Shown: positions 11,179-45,312 of the stretch, in pieces
How the letters are laid out: every line of letters begins with the position of its first letter
How positions within the stretch are numbered: position 1 is the first letter of the stretch
DNA from: Arctopsyche grandis
Taxonomy: Eukaryota; Arthropoda; Insecta; Trichoptera; Hydropsychidae
Direction: 5' to 3'
NCBI RefSeq assembly: GCF_051622035.1
Contig: NC_135360.1
Span: forward strand, 9,042,001-9,106,000
Length of the DNA stretch: 64,000 nucleotides
Program-made: the position numbers and the translations under genes
Notes under the pieces: model-generated
Told to the model about the DNA's origin: nothing
Database searches by the model: none
The model's input: only the letters and a program-made list of their open reading frames with translations

Positions 11179-13733
11179 CTTTACTGTGTCATATTATGCG
11201 CATATATTTTTTTTTGTTAATTTAATTTATTGTTTATTTTATAAGTAATTATTAAATTTAAGATTATAATACATGCATACATATATACGGTACACGATTA
11301 GCAAATCATCTGAATTGTAAAATAAAATACATATGACATCACTGTGGTCATTGATTATGTGTAGCGTGTCTGATTTAGTAAATTTAAAGATAAATAAAAG
11401 ATTAAATGTTTAATTAAAAATTGGAGTTTTGAGAACTAGTAAGCTACCGAAGTTAGTATTCGTTGATGATATAAATTATATTATAATATATATATACATA
11501 CATGTTTAAACTGCATGAACTTGTGTCTATCATAAACTCAAATATAGGGTGTTTCAGTGATTAAAAGCTGTTGGACCAAAGAAAAAAATTATTTTAATAC
11601 TAAAAAAAATATGTTTTTTTTTTTTTAATTAACATTTGCCATATCTCCCATTAACGTTTACCCTTACTGTGTTCAATTTTTCAATTCCTTGCTATCAAAA
11701 CACTGTTTTCCAATCTTTTACGTTGTCGTTTTATCCATTTATTATTGTATATTCAAGTAATTTTAAACTTAAAAAAATTATATTACAAGTTGATTGCTTG
11801 TCTATGTGAATCAGCTGTGTAAAAATATTATTTGTATAAATGTACATATGTATCCATTGAAATTGGCCTCTAAAATCGATTTATTTTTAAATGATTTAGC
11901 CGAAAATCCATATATGAACATAAATATTTAAAAAAAGAAACAAGTTATTATAAAAAAATATTTATTTTTTTATAATTCCATCTTCGGTCAGGTTACGTTG
12001 AATCGTACATATACATATGGTTAATTCAGCTTTTGAAAATATATTAAAATTTTCATTTGCTCATTGATTATTGGACGTAACCATGCCGTAGGTTGACTCA
12101 TTCATTGATGATAAATTGTTATATTTTTAAAATAGTCATTTACGAGCTGGGCACACTTGCATTTGTATATACATATGTGTTATTAAGAATATGCGGACTA
12201 CAAAAGTATCGTACATATTAGAAGAAAAAAAAATACAGCTATATTATATATGTGGTAGGCCTATTTGTGTATTTATAAAGAAAATTAACTGGAATATACC
12301 ATAAATAAAAAAAAAAATACATCTTTTTATGTAAGATATCAAGCTGTGTGATATATCGTATTAAATATATATATATATGTATATTAGTAGGCATCTTTTG
12401 AGTAGTGTGGCACTGTTTTGATATTTCTCCATGGACGTACACGAACACACTAGCGGAAACATACACTTGGATTTGTTGACGAGACGAAGCGGAAGACATC
12501 CGGGTTGTTGAAAAGCGATGCTTTCTAAAATATTATACAATTATTTGGTGTTTTCCTTCTCACTGCTTGTATCGTACGAAGATGTGCTCTCCTGTAGAGC
12601 GTATTATTCAGTTGTCTTATATAAAAGTAACGCATCAAAGCATCCCTGAATACTATTAAGCTCACATTTGGCCATTTTCTATGACTGCTGCATTTGGTGC
12701 GACCACAATTTGAAGATTGACACATGTATCATGTATGGTTTCCTTTCAGACATCCCTCGATACAAAATTTTTAATATTTTTACATTCATTCAATATGTAC
12801 GTATGTAATAGAAGGACCAATGAAAGTTGCTTGATCTCAACGGAATTAAAAATGTTGTGCTATTGACATTGTTTTCTAAATATCTACACTTATTATATAA
12901 ACACATATCTACACGTCTCTATTGTAATCTTGTATAAATCTCGTATACTATCTATCATTGTATGTTAATAATTCGATTCACCATTGTCATTGTCGTTGTG
13001 TTATGATTTCAAAACGAATTAAAGGGTAATGTTCTAACTGTGCAACATTGATTGTCCATAGAGAATGATCAAACAATCTATGTTATTATTAATATATTAA
13101 AGATTATTATTATTAGCCAACCACAGTACGCTTCATATAGAGAGACTCATTATTGTTAATAAAAGTATATTGAAAAAAAAATGAAATTAATTAGTCGTTA
13201 AAATGTTTATTGTATTGATTAATATTGCAATTTAAGAAGATATATATGTATATTTGAAAATGAAAACAAATGAGTTAAAAAAAATCATTTTAAATTCAAA
13301 AAAATATACATATTTGTTAAAATGATCTACAGCGTGTGCCAAAGAACTCGTGGCGCCCCCTCGTTTTTGTTGACTTTTGAACTTTTTTGAGTATGTTGTT
13401 GAATTAATTGTACATTTTTTGTATAGATCCATTGAATATACACACATATTGAAAAAGAAAAACTAAAAAATATTGAAATACACCAGCAGCATGACGTCTG
13501 TAACATAATAATGAAATACATTTATCTCACAATAGAAGGGAAGATTCAGTATATGAAATATTTACAAGCAATGTAATACAATTTATATTGTATTTGTTTC
13601 TTATACACTTTAGATCCTGCCCATTAGAATCATCATTCAATATATTTCCTAATTATAACCACCAGACGACATGCCACTGAGTGTTAGGGCGAAATCACAC
13701 AGAGAGGCACGCGGCACGTGTTTTTTTTAGATA
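10592..13733. other. intergenic, no gene seen
   Basis: AT-rich intergenic DNA between OXR1 and the 3' end of the NRF-6-like gene. Apart from a TA microsatellite (11068-11171), nothing is supportable. Confidence 0.5.
11068..11171. repeat. (TA)n microsatellite
   Basis: About 100 bp of almost pure TA dinucleotide repeat. Confidence 0.95.
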
Positions 13734-13945
13734 CTCTAGCACAGAGCATCGTAACCTTTGGATATTCGCGGCACACATTGTTTACAAATCACTACGTACA
13801 TACATATGTACTTCATCGGCAGTCGTTAGTTATTCCGTATATGCGTATTTCCGTATATTTTCTGCGCACTCCGTATATTGCCGAAGTGCTGTTCGGAGAA
13901 CACATATTACCGCGGTGCACAGGTTACAATGCTCTGCTCTAGCAT
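13734..13945. repeat. MITE family B, second copy
   Basis: This shares CAGAGCATCGTAACCTTTGG, the cgcggcacacattgtttac block and CATCGGCAGTCG with 3448-3692, and has inverted ends (CTAGCACAGAGCAT / ATGCTCTGCTCTAG). Here it stands alone, which shows that B is an independent mobile unit. Confidence 0.75.
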
Positions 13946-16542
13946 ATAAAAGAAACCTAAGCATGCCTCGCAGTCCCAAAAATAACCCCCTGGAGTGTTT
14001 TCGGTGATATTTTGTCTTTGTATTGATATGGGCTAATCCCATATTTGAAGAAATGTAGGAGAAACTTGTCGAAATAATAAGATTGTACTAATTAACAATG
14101 AATTGGGAACGGCCTTTCTTGACTGGAAGCCATGTAGACATGCCGTGCTGCTCATTTGAATGTGTTTTCGCCCTTAATCAACGTTTTGAGGCACATAACA
14201 CGCCCGCTGCTGCGACATAATTTTAAAGAGCACACAGAAAAGCTTTCTGCATACATACTCACATGCAAGTGTGTGTGAATGCTGTAGCCATACAACTAAT
14301 TGTGTATATTCGTATACTAAAATATATATATTATAAATGTTTGTTTTAAAAATATCTACATATAGCGATGTGGTGTTGCCGGTGAACTCGATGTTTATTA
14401 ATAAATGTTGTTGACGCATTTGCAATTTGTACTAGTTATTTGTATTAAAAAAAAAAAAGAAACGCATGCTAATATTTAGATATTGTCAATTTTTAAATGT
14501 GATAGCGGGGCGCCGGTCGTTGTATACTACTACCGATGAAGTTTCGCATCTTTGTCCGCGAACGGCGCCACTGTCCACCACCATTGTAACTAATTCTGCA
14601 GACAAATATAATATATATGTATTGCCGATTTCTGCAGAAGGATCATATCTCCCTTTGTAATTCTCATTTCCATAATAAAAGCATAAACATTTTTGCAAAA
14701 ATGTATTAAAGCAAAAACAAAAGCATACACATTTTTTTATTTATTTTTATTATTTCTTTGAAATGTAATTGGAAATCAAACATTTGATATACAATAGCCG
14801 AGTTTGCCCAGTGTTGCTCAGACGGGCGAATTATATATATATATAAAAAGTTGATCTTTTTCAGAAAACTATGTAGTATACACATACGGTCTGCATAAGT
14901 TAAGGTGACTTATGCATGTCTCGTTCATATTCGAAGAAAAATTCAAGTAATCTCTATTCGTACTATATTAATATGGTATTGTCTTAATTTGTCTGCAGAA
15001 TTGCTTGCTAGTTGAATAAAAATAAAATACATATATATTATGTGCACTTGCGATGATGTTTTGATTATTGGATTACGTTGAGTTGTTTAGTCATTGTTTA
15101 ATACATCACGAGAATATATTTGAAAATTTTCGTCGTCTTTTATTGTATAATCATTATTTGACAGCTGTATGTTGAGCAAAAAGTAAAAATAATGTGTAAT
15201 TTTGTTGAGTAAATAAATTAATAAATATGTATGTAATGTAACGATGAGTTAAATGTTGCTCGCACTCATGTCAATTAGTAGTCAGACTGTTAGATGAAGA
15301 CGAAAAAATAAAAAAAAATATGAGCATCTCGTTTTTCTTTTTTTTTTTTTGTAGCTAAACTAAGTCGATGAGGGGAAAGAGTGCGGTGTCAAAATCTTCG
15401 AATGGCATATTTCGTGATATTTAAACAACTGTCAACACATTTATAACAATGTTCAAATGATGGACAATTTTACTGCATCGAAGCCGACTCTTGAACCCAT
15501 CGTAATATGTATATAGACTATTATTGCTAAGTGAAGAAATATTATAAAACATATATATTATATATACATGATATATATTGCAAATAAATAAAGGAATGAT
15601 TAAAAATATATGGCTTTTATTATATACTAGTAGTTCCACCTGCCTTTGCTCGGTATTCTTAACATTCATTTGTTTCCTTATGTATTAAATTTATTTGAAT
15701 AATTACTACCCCCATCTATGTATAAAACTAAACACTACAAAGACGTCACCCAGATTTAAAATTTGCAAACTTCAAACGCGTCTTAAACGATATTTTATGT
15801 CTATCGTAATGGCGGAGGATCCATTTACTTATATTGATGACCAAAATGAGCAACATGACAAAGAATGAAAACGATCGGATAAGAGGCAAATTTTTTCCTG
15901 AATTGTAAGTGAAAGTAAGTGAAACGTAAAGGAGGTTTGTAAAAAAATGCATATTTAACGATAGCCAATCAGAAATAAATTACACACACACATACACAAC
16001 TGGCTTTGTTTTATATATGTATAGGATGAGATGAAATATTTACATTACTTAAATGTATCTTTTAAAACATTATGTACCGGCTTTCAATCCTTGTAATTTA
16101 GATTTCCATCTTAACATACACGATGAAATCAAATGAAGTAAATTAATCTTAAATTTAAATATTGATGGTTAGGATTTTAGCACACTTAAAACTACATACT
16201 TAATACTAATTTCAAATGAGGAACATATTGTACTTGTGAACAGAAAATTAATAATGATTTGAGCAAACACTCATCGTTATACATAGATCCGTCACCTATA
16301 TCGTATCTAGAAAAATGGAAACATTACCCTTTTTCAACAACTGCAAGATTTTAGCATACGAAATCCAAAATATTTTGATTAAAAGATTTAAAATTATTAG
16401 CAGCAATGATAAAATTATCCAATGGGTGTCGCTAATTCTCCAGAAATTAACGTCTATACTAAAAAAAATTGAATCGACTATCGTATGCCTAAATTAATTA
16501 TAATTATCTTACTTAAGACTAAAAATACTATCTAAAAACCAA
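13946..16542. other. intergenic, no gene seen
   Basis: AT-rich DNA. A GC-richer patch at about 14505-14640 with small dyads (CTGCAG, GGCGCC) is unexplained. A degenerate fragment of the 'ttcgctcggtattt' repeat family starts at 15625. The segment next to 16542 should include the 3' UTR of the NRF-6-like gene. Confidence 0.45.
15625..15665. repeat. 'ttcgctcggtattt' repeat fragment
   Basis: ACTAGTAGTTCCACC followed by a TTTGCTCGGTATTC-like core recurs as better copies at 30667 and 59397. This is a dispersed element end; its class is unknown. Confidence 0.4.
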
Positions 16543-38458
<21,916 letters not shown>

Positions 38459-38680
38459 GTTGCAGCAAAACTTTCAGACACAACTTTCCCGAAACATTCG
38501 CTCAATTCGAAATCAATTGACACGCTCGATTAACCGTGTGCGTTTGTCGTGTGTTGAAATTAATTTGGCAACCGCACGCACCTTTATTGTCGATCGTCCG
38601 CAACTATATGGTCATGTTGTTGTTAAGCATTGTCTTCTTATAAACTGATGGTGGCTAAGAGGAGGTGGCAAGTCCAGAGG
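38459..38680 (-). promoter_or_regulatory. probable 5' UTR/promoter of NRF-6-like gene
   Basis: This segment lies directly upstream of the signal-peptide ATG (38458, minus strand). It is less AT-rich than its surroundings and has several CG dinucleotides, with no TATA box I can place with confidence. It is assigned by position only. Confidence 0.35.
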
Positions 38681-39837
38681 GTGGACCCTGTAACGAAGTC
38701 TAAAATGTCCAAATATTGCGAGTGCATCTTGCACTAACAATGGAAAGCGGACTGCATCAATACATCGTGATCTGCATCGTTCGTGAGTAATTGATTCGAA
38801 TTAAATTGTCACGTCGCTATGTCCTCGGATTCAAGTCGTCTTGTCAATTCAACTCCATTTCAGACGATGGTGATGGAATTTTTAATATATTAATTAATTC
38901 AAAAAGTTCAATATTTTCTAATACCAAAACGATAAGCGCTTCATTAGCAAAGGAGACAAAAAAATCAATTTGACCAATCTTTGCCTGCCCCCCCCAAGAA
39001 AAAGCTGAAATGACGTCCCTGATTGTTTTCTACCGAAAGTAAAAGCAGCTTTTATGCCGCATTCTTTTATGATGCATTCTATTTACCTAGGACAAGGGTT
39101 AAAATGAAATATACAATGTAATTTATGAATCTATTTTGCTTTAGCCATTTTTCTTGTACCTAAATTTGTTTATTCCCAATTTTGAAAATTCAATTTATTT
39201 TTTACCCTTGATTTTTAGCGTGATGAAAAGAAATAAATTTTGTTATATGGGGGGGGGGGGGGATTTTTTTAACCCTGGATGGGCCCCCTTTGACTTCTGG
39301 CAAGCACTAATTTCAGTCCCAGTCCGCCACTGGGTATTGGTATATACATATACATGTGCTAAGCCCGCTTTAAAGGTCACGAAATTTGACCCTTAAAGAC
39401 CTTAAGGCCACCACCCCCCTCCAACGAATACAGTCCAAGAGACCCTTTCGTCGGAGAACGAGACGGTTGTTCATGAATATCGCACCAGAACAACCGCACA
39501 TCACTGTTCTAATAAAAAAACCACACTGTACATAACCAAGTACAAAATTAACAACAACGCATGAACACATAAAGCGCGCATGCGTTAGATACCCACGCAA
39601 ATGTTGAAACTTACATTTCGAGCCTAATAAAAAAAAGTTAACCGATCCTTGGGCTGTTAAAGCAGGTATTAGTTCTTTGTGTATATCGTAAGAAATTTGT
39701 TTTGTTGAAATACCCAAACCTTAGGTCCTAAAGTGCAATATCCTATAAATTTTTACACACGTGAAATAGTTAAAAAGTTATTTAATTTTACTGAGGGCCC
39801 ATATTTTCTAACAGATACTGGGGCCCACATATATATA
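38681..39837. other. transposon debris, no gene seen
   Basis: It contains a hAT-like terminus CAGTCCGCCACTG ending at 39332, a terminal-like GACGTCCCTG near 39012, a G-run (39251-39262) and an unrecognised minus-strand frame at 39370-39717. I cannot assign whole elements. Confidence 0.4.
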
Positions 39838-40760
39838 TTGACGGCTTTGTCTATGCTGTCAATTGAAAAAAAAATGATGATGAACAGTGAAAAATTTAAC
39901 GAAAAGGTGATTGAAGGTCAAGGAAAAAAGACATTATATGTATTTTATTGCATTATAAAATTGATTCTTCTGTCTTTTTTCCTTAACCTTCAATCACCTT
40001 TTCGTTAAATTTTTCACTGTTCATCATCATTTTTTTTCAATTGACAGCATAGACAAAGCCGTCAATCTTTCCTGAACCATTGTGTTTCTTATATATGTAA
40101 GTCTTTATTCTATTTATTGATGAAAAACACCGTTCTGGCTCAGAGGTACGGCTTTGTCTATGCTGTCAATTGAAAAAAAATGATGATGAACAGTGAAAAA
40201 TTTAACGAAAAGGTGATTGAAGGTCAAGGAAAAAAGACATTATATGTATTTTATTGCATTATAAAATTGATTCTTCTGTCTTTTTTCCTTAACCTTCAAT
40301 CACCTTTTCGTTAAATTTTTCACTGTTCATCATCATTTTTTTTCAATTGACAGCATAGACAAAGCCGTCAATCTTTCCTGAACCATTGTGTTTCTTATAT
40401 ATGTAAGTCTTTATTCTATTTATTGATGAAAAACACCGTTCTGGCTCAGAGGTACGGCTTTGTCTATGCTGTCAATTGAAAAAAAATGATGATGAACAGT
40501 GAAAAATTTAACGAAAAGGTGATTGAAGGTCAAGGAAAAAAGACATTATATGTATTTTATTGCATTATAAAATTGATTCTTCTGTCTTTTTTCCTTAACC
40601 TTCAATCACCTTTTCGTTAAATTTTTCACTGTTCATCATCATTTTTTTTCAATTGACAGCATAGACAAAGCCGTCAATCTTTCCTGAACCATTGTGTTTC
40701 TTATATATGTAAGTCTTTATTCTATTTATTGATGAAAAACACCGTTCTGGCTCAGAGGTA
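39838..40760. repeat. three tandem 306-bp units, each a long hairpin
   Basis: The units restart at 39841, 40148 and 40454 (ACGGCTTTGTCTATGCTGTC). Each contains arms of about 93 bp, one mismatch apart, from GACGGCTTTGTCTATGCTG to GGAAAAAAGACA and back, around a loop of about 38 nt. A spacer of about 90 bp ends CCGTTCTGGCTCAGAGGT. Spacer and arm, read on the minus strand, are the transposase end of the hAT family seen at 28330-28400 and 30130-30290 (PERCFSSINRIKT). The three units look identical except for one base in an A-run. Confidence 0.92.
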
Positions 40761-41853
40761 GTTGAAGTTGTAAGCAGAATTTGAATAAGTTTTGTTATTT
40801 CCACACGAACTTTGCATAAATTGATTAAAAAATATGTTTTAAAAATATTAATAAATCATTAATACCTACTATGCATTTCTATCCTTGAGTAAAAAACTTC
40901 TAATTCAGTTTGAAATTTTTCTTTATCTAACATTGGATATGATTCAACGGTTAGTAGTAGATCTTCCATTGGCATTTTCTTTCAGTACTTTTCAAAATTT
41001 TCTTTATTAAATAATTTCACAGCTTTTAATTGATTAGAAAAAGTATATCTTTCTTTTATATCCTTAATAATAACATCACACATATTTTTGGCTTCTATAA
41101 TATGTGCGATAATATATGCATATAATATATGCATCACATACTTTTGGAATCTCATATTTGTATAATGACATTAGTAAAACTTTTTAAGTTTTCTTTAATT
41201 GAAAATGCATCGATATTACTATGTTAGATTGCATTTGGTTATAAATAATTTCTACATGCGGTATTAACTTGTGAAAAAGTTCTGACTAAAATAAAAAATT
41301 GTATTCAGTAAATTGGTAGAATCTGTTATTGTTTTATCAGTATTTTCGGAAGAATATTTAAGTTCTTGAAAACATTGTCTCAGCTTCTCTTAATTTTGAT
41401 ACCATCTTAAATACTTAAAGTGACGTGTAGAAACGTAGAAAGTGTAAGAGGTGTAGAAGGAAAAACAAAAGGTGCAGAAGAAATGACGAAAAGTGAGGAG
41501 CGTGTCGAGCGCGCGGCGCGGCGCGCACACGAACGCAACAAGAAATGTATATAGTGCTGTTGGGAGTGCAGTACCGACCAAGCTTCTAGCTGCCCCCGCG
41601 CCCCTCCTTCGCCCACTCGGCATATTCCATCGAAAACCGTACTGCACAAAATCATAAACGATGACTCACTTTCTGATATTAGTACAGCGATGTATGATCA
41701 TTATTGGATGTATCGGTGTGCAGGCGAGCTTAATAATAAATAATATTGATATTTTTATATAATATACATACATTTATGTATATAATAATATTAAATTTTT
41801 CTCAATTTCCTTGGGGGTGCTGCAGTACCACAGTGCGTATGGACGAGCCGCCA

Positions 41854-41856
<3 letters not shown>
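40761..41856 (-). pseudogene. hAT transposon 5' half, inverted and degenerate
   Basis: Read on the minus strand it starts at the terminus CAGTGGCGGCTCGTCC (41856) and passes a GC-rich block at 41480-41650 that is shared with 27935-28110. It then enters coding sequence equivalent to MPKEDLLLTIESY (here MPMEDLLLTVESY near 40970) with stops and frame breaks. It is continuous with the hairpin array at 40760, which replaces the normal 3' end. Confidence 0.8.

Positions 41857-41906
<50 letters not shown>
41857..41906. repeat. (TA)n microsatellite
   Basis: Pure TA repeat directly abutting the hAT terminus, possibly its AT-rich target. Confidence 0.9.
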
Positions 41907-41909
<3 letters not shown>

Positions 41910-42450
41910 GAATGTTTGTCTGTCTGTCTGTCTGTCTGCCTGTTTGTCTGTCTCGAATAGGTTTCTAAACTACTGAACCGGTTACGATGGAACTTTCAGG
42001 ATTTTTTGTATGCTTGTCCGGGAAGATTACTTTGAAAAAAAAACGGGATAAAACCTCTCAGTAATAATATTCGTAATTATGATTTTATCGACGCGAAAGT
42101 ATGAAGCGCCAGTTGGTAGTTAAGGAAAATTTTACCTTGGTAACCAACATGCGCGCACGCATGCCAACGTACAAATACATTACGTACCACTCATACCAAC
42201 TTGACATTACGTACCACTCATAACAATCCTACATATGTATATAAATCAATGTTTGTCTGTCTGTCACGTATGCCATCCTATACTATAATTTAATTTCGTT
42301 TTTAAGTATTAATTTGAAACTGAGACATTCACTTATCGAAACGCATCGAGAAACGGGAACGGGAACGGGAATTGCATGCGTTCATGTACGATGGAACGAT
42401 GGAACTTTCAAGATTTATTGAATGCATGTACGGGAAGCTTATTGTAAAGA
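41907..42450. repeat. two copies of a TGTC-microsatellite-linked repeat
   Basis: A (TGTC)n run leads into a block with ACGATGGAACTTTCA and a GGGAAG-type segment at 41910-42030. The same order recurs at about 42247-42445. This tetranucleotide-plus-block arrangement is typical of microsatellite-associated dispersed repeats in insects. It lies where the kelch-repeat exons of the pseudogene should be. Confidence 0.6.
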
Positions 42451-42511
42451 TAAATATAGGATTAAACGTTATTATTATCATTACATCGAACACTAGTACT
42501 ATAAAACTTAC

Positions 42512-43622
42512 GCTATGAATCGATGATCCGACTAGTGCTATTTTTTCGATTTTCCAACGCCGATCAGTATTTAATATATTCTTGCGCTGATCAGTATTTA
42601 AAATTGATGCAACCGTGTCATTAATCATTTTTTTGTATTCCGGTGTTGAATAAAAGTTTGACATAACGTCGGTGAGGTTAATTTGAAAATAGTGCTACAA
42701 GTTATTAAAAAGTTTCATAAAATATGCACATTTATAATATTTAATTTAACATACCTCCATCGTTAACGCTGTTAACTTAACGTATCGCAACAACTTCTAA
42801 ATTTTCGTAGTTCCTCGTCATCCACCACCCACAATTTAATTTATTTCAATACGTGCATTTCAGAAGACACGTTTAAATAATCCGATTTGATGATTTCGAT
42901 CAATTGAGGGATTGGTAGCTGAAGAAAATCTTTGGTTATGTGCAACTGAAATAACAAGAACTGAGTAATATAAAGTTAATTCTTCACAGAACATCTTTTA
43001 TAATCAAAACTCACTTTCTCAAAATGGTTTAGGATCAAATCCATTGCTGTTGCTATCGCCGTTGGATCATTCGAAAGCGTCAAAACAATAAACAAAAAAA
43101 AAGCAGTTTTTTTTGTTTATTGTTTTATAATGTATAGTTGTTAAATGCAACTTGGTGGCTAGCCCCTTAAATTTATGGTACTTTTTCATGTCGATGTCTG
43201 AAATCAAATTTAAAAAATAAAATAGTACAAAAAATGTGTGATATGTTACTTGAATTATCTGGATGAATTTAATAGCTCTTACCTATAATTCCAGTGTAAC
43301 AAAATTTCAAAATGGCATCAATAACTTCGTTGTCGAAACCCGCAAATATGCCGTTCACATATTCGACACTTTCTTTGACGAATATTTCACTGCATGCTGA
43401 AAGCACAACCTTATGGGCGAAGATTCTGCAATTATTGTGGAGAATGATTGTTTAATAATTGTCGTTTACAACTAATTTAAAATTTTTACAAATGAAAATA
43501 TGATACTTCCGGTTCCCAACAGTATATTTAACATCAGTGTTTTTTTGAAGTTTAGCAGCAGAATATAATTTTTCTAATCGAATTTTCGCAAATTCTGAAT
43601 TCGCCTCAATATGGTAACTCAT
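42512..43622 (-). pseudogene. kelch-like (BTB-BACK) pseudogene, tandem copy
   Basis: Counterparts of exons 1-5 of the intact gene are at 43622-43507, 43425-43283, 43197-43015, 42945-42755 and 42682-42512. Exons 1-2 are open and keep a good BTB (AHKVVLSACSEIF). Exon 3 carries a 10-bp net insertion (183 against 173 nt) that forms a palindrome and shifts the frame to a TGA. Exon 4 has an in-frame TAA after EMHVLK and is 7 nt shorter. The acceptor before exon 5 is AA instead of AG. All five kelch exons are missing, replaced by dispersed repeats. The upstream region, including a TATA-like box and a 5' UTR donor, is duplicated too. Confidence 0.92.
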
Positions 43623-43719
43623 TTTAAAAAGTTAGTATTTCTCCTTATAAGTAAAAAAGTATAAATTACACGCACATATGTACTAATATAATATATGTAT
43701 ATAGGTGGTGGGACTTACC

Positions 43720-43770
43720 GGTGTCCTTAGTGGTGAATGATGATCGAGTAAGCATCATTTGGTGTATAAA
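43720..43770 (-). promoter_or_regulatory. duplicated promoter of kelch pseudogene
   Basis: TTATACACC (43769-43761) and a 5' UTR donor GTAAGTCC (43717-43710) align with TTATATACC and GTAAGTCC of the intact copy. The control region was therefore duplicated with the gene. Confidence 0.45.
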
Positions 43771-45312
43771 TGAATTCATATGTTTTGAGATTATGCTCAT
43801 GAGATAAGAGTTCCGTAAATTATTGTATTGTTATCAGGACTGAGGTTTTAAGGCTAAATTATTATTATTATAAGTCTAGGTCTGAGATTTTAAGATTAAA
43901 TCATCGATATAAAGTTCTGAAGTGGTTGTGGATTATTTATATACATACATCCTTTTATTAAAATAACCGCAATGTAGTTAGATTACATGTTTTTCAGTGG
44001 TCATTTGATCTCGAATTTTCTGTAAATGAAGCGATCAATATACCAATAAATTGATTATTCGGTGACTTTTATGGGATATGGAGACGTGTTGTAAAACCAG
44101 AGCTAGTTCATATCCTTTTCATTTAATTTCATTTGTCTGATTTATAATAGAACTGCTATATGGAGGAGGATGAATGAAATTTGACCGGTGGGAAGGAATT
44201 AATGTGAAACCTAGCAATGTATTTAATCCTGTACGAACACACAGATTCAAACACTAGCATATTTGAACATTCTTGACATTTTACAAAAATATATATTCAC
44301 CGCAACATCCGCGATATTTTTTGGATCACATTTTATCCATAATACATATAATAATATATGTATCTATTACCTCCATGTGTATCTTATTTACTATGAATAT
44401 GTGGCGTTAAAACCACAAACAAACATGTTTACGTATGTTATTTTCTTTATATACATATGTATACATAAGTGTTATCACCTTGCTTTTATTTAGATGCATA
44501 AAAAATAGCGTAATTTATTTTATTAAATATAAAATTTTCTGAAATTAGTTTTTGTAAATCAATAAAGAAATGCAACTGCTTCGGTTAGGCTTTTGTCAGA
44601 CATATGTACATATGTAGAGTTGTAAGTCGAGAATATTCTCGGAGAACGAGAATATTCTGAGAATATTCTGGCATTGCTCGATTGGGTGAGTTTAAAAAGT
44701 ACACTTTTATTTATAAAAAATTGTAATATACGTTAGAAATTTTAACGTAGATCGAAGATTACGGTATTCTAACTTAGAATACCTTTATATGCATCGCATA
44801 CCAATTTTTTTGGTTCTAAATATTGAAAGCTGCAGATTTGAATAGTGTAAAAATACAAAAAAAAAAGAAACGTTTTTATTTTTACAAGGCTTTTATTATA
44901 TAGTAAAGTGAAAATATAAACAATTCCACTAAATGTGAATGCTTAAAACAATTCTGAAACAGTGTGACTAGAAAAAATCTAAGAAAGTATGTGTGAATAT
45001 ATTATTTATTTTCTGAGTAGAATTTTTACTATAATTATGTGTGCTAAGGTTTATATTTTACAAATTAAGATCGTTCTTCATTTTCAAAGAATCCATTTTT
45101 CACTCAATGTAAAATTTTCGGCTCATCTAAATGAGGAACTTGATTTGGATGGGTATATTACAAATTTAAATGAAAAAGATATTGTTTAAAATAATAATAA
45201 TTTTATTTGTGTTTCGATTTGTAGAAATTTACATAACAATCACTTAAAAATATTTCATTCATATTTTATATGTGTACATGTGTACCTACATATATGTATG
45301 CACATATGGAAA
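43771..45312. other. spacer between kelch copies; duplicated segment
   Basis: 44263-44612 matches 49350-49770 (CTCCATGTGTATCTTATTTA, TTAAAACCACAAA and a TAGGCTTTT-type end), so it belongs to the segmental duplication. 44628-44672 holds three AGAATATTCT palindromes. I see no gene. Confidence 0.55.

Noticed and set aside
13830-14042. Several overlapping frames at 13.7-14.0 kb
   Set aside because: They fall within MITE family B, whose other copy at 3448-3692 does not keep the frames.
39370-39717. 115-codon minus-strand frame
   Set aside because: It has no recognisable domain, lies in transposon debris and shows repeat-like dyads at its edges.
39838-40760. CRISPR-like array of regular repeats
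   Set aside because: The units are 306 bp with no short unique spacers, derive from a transposase end and lie in a eukaryotic genome.
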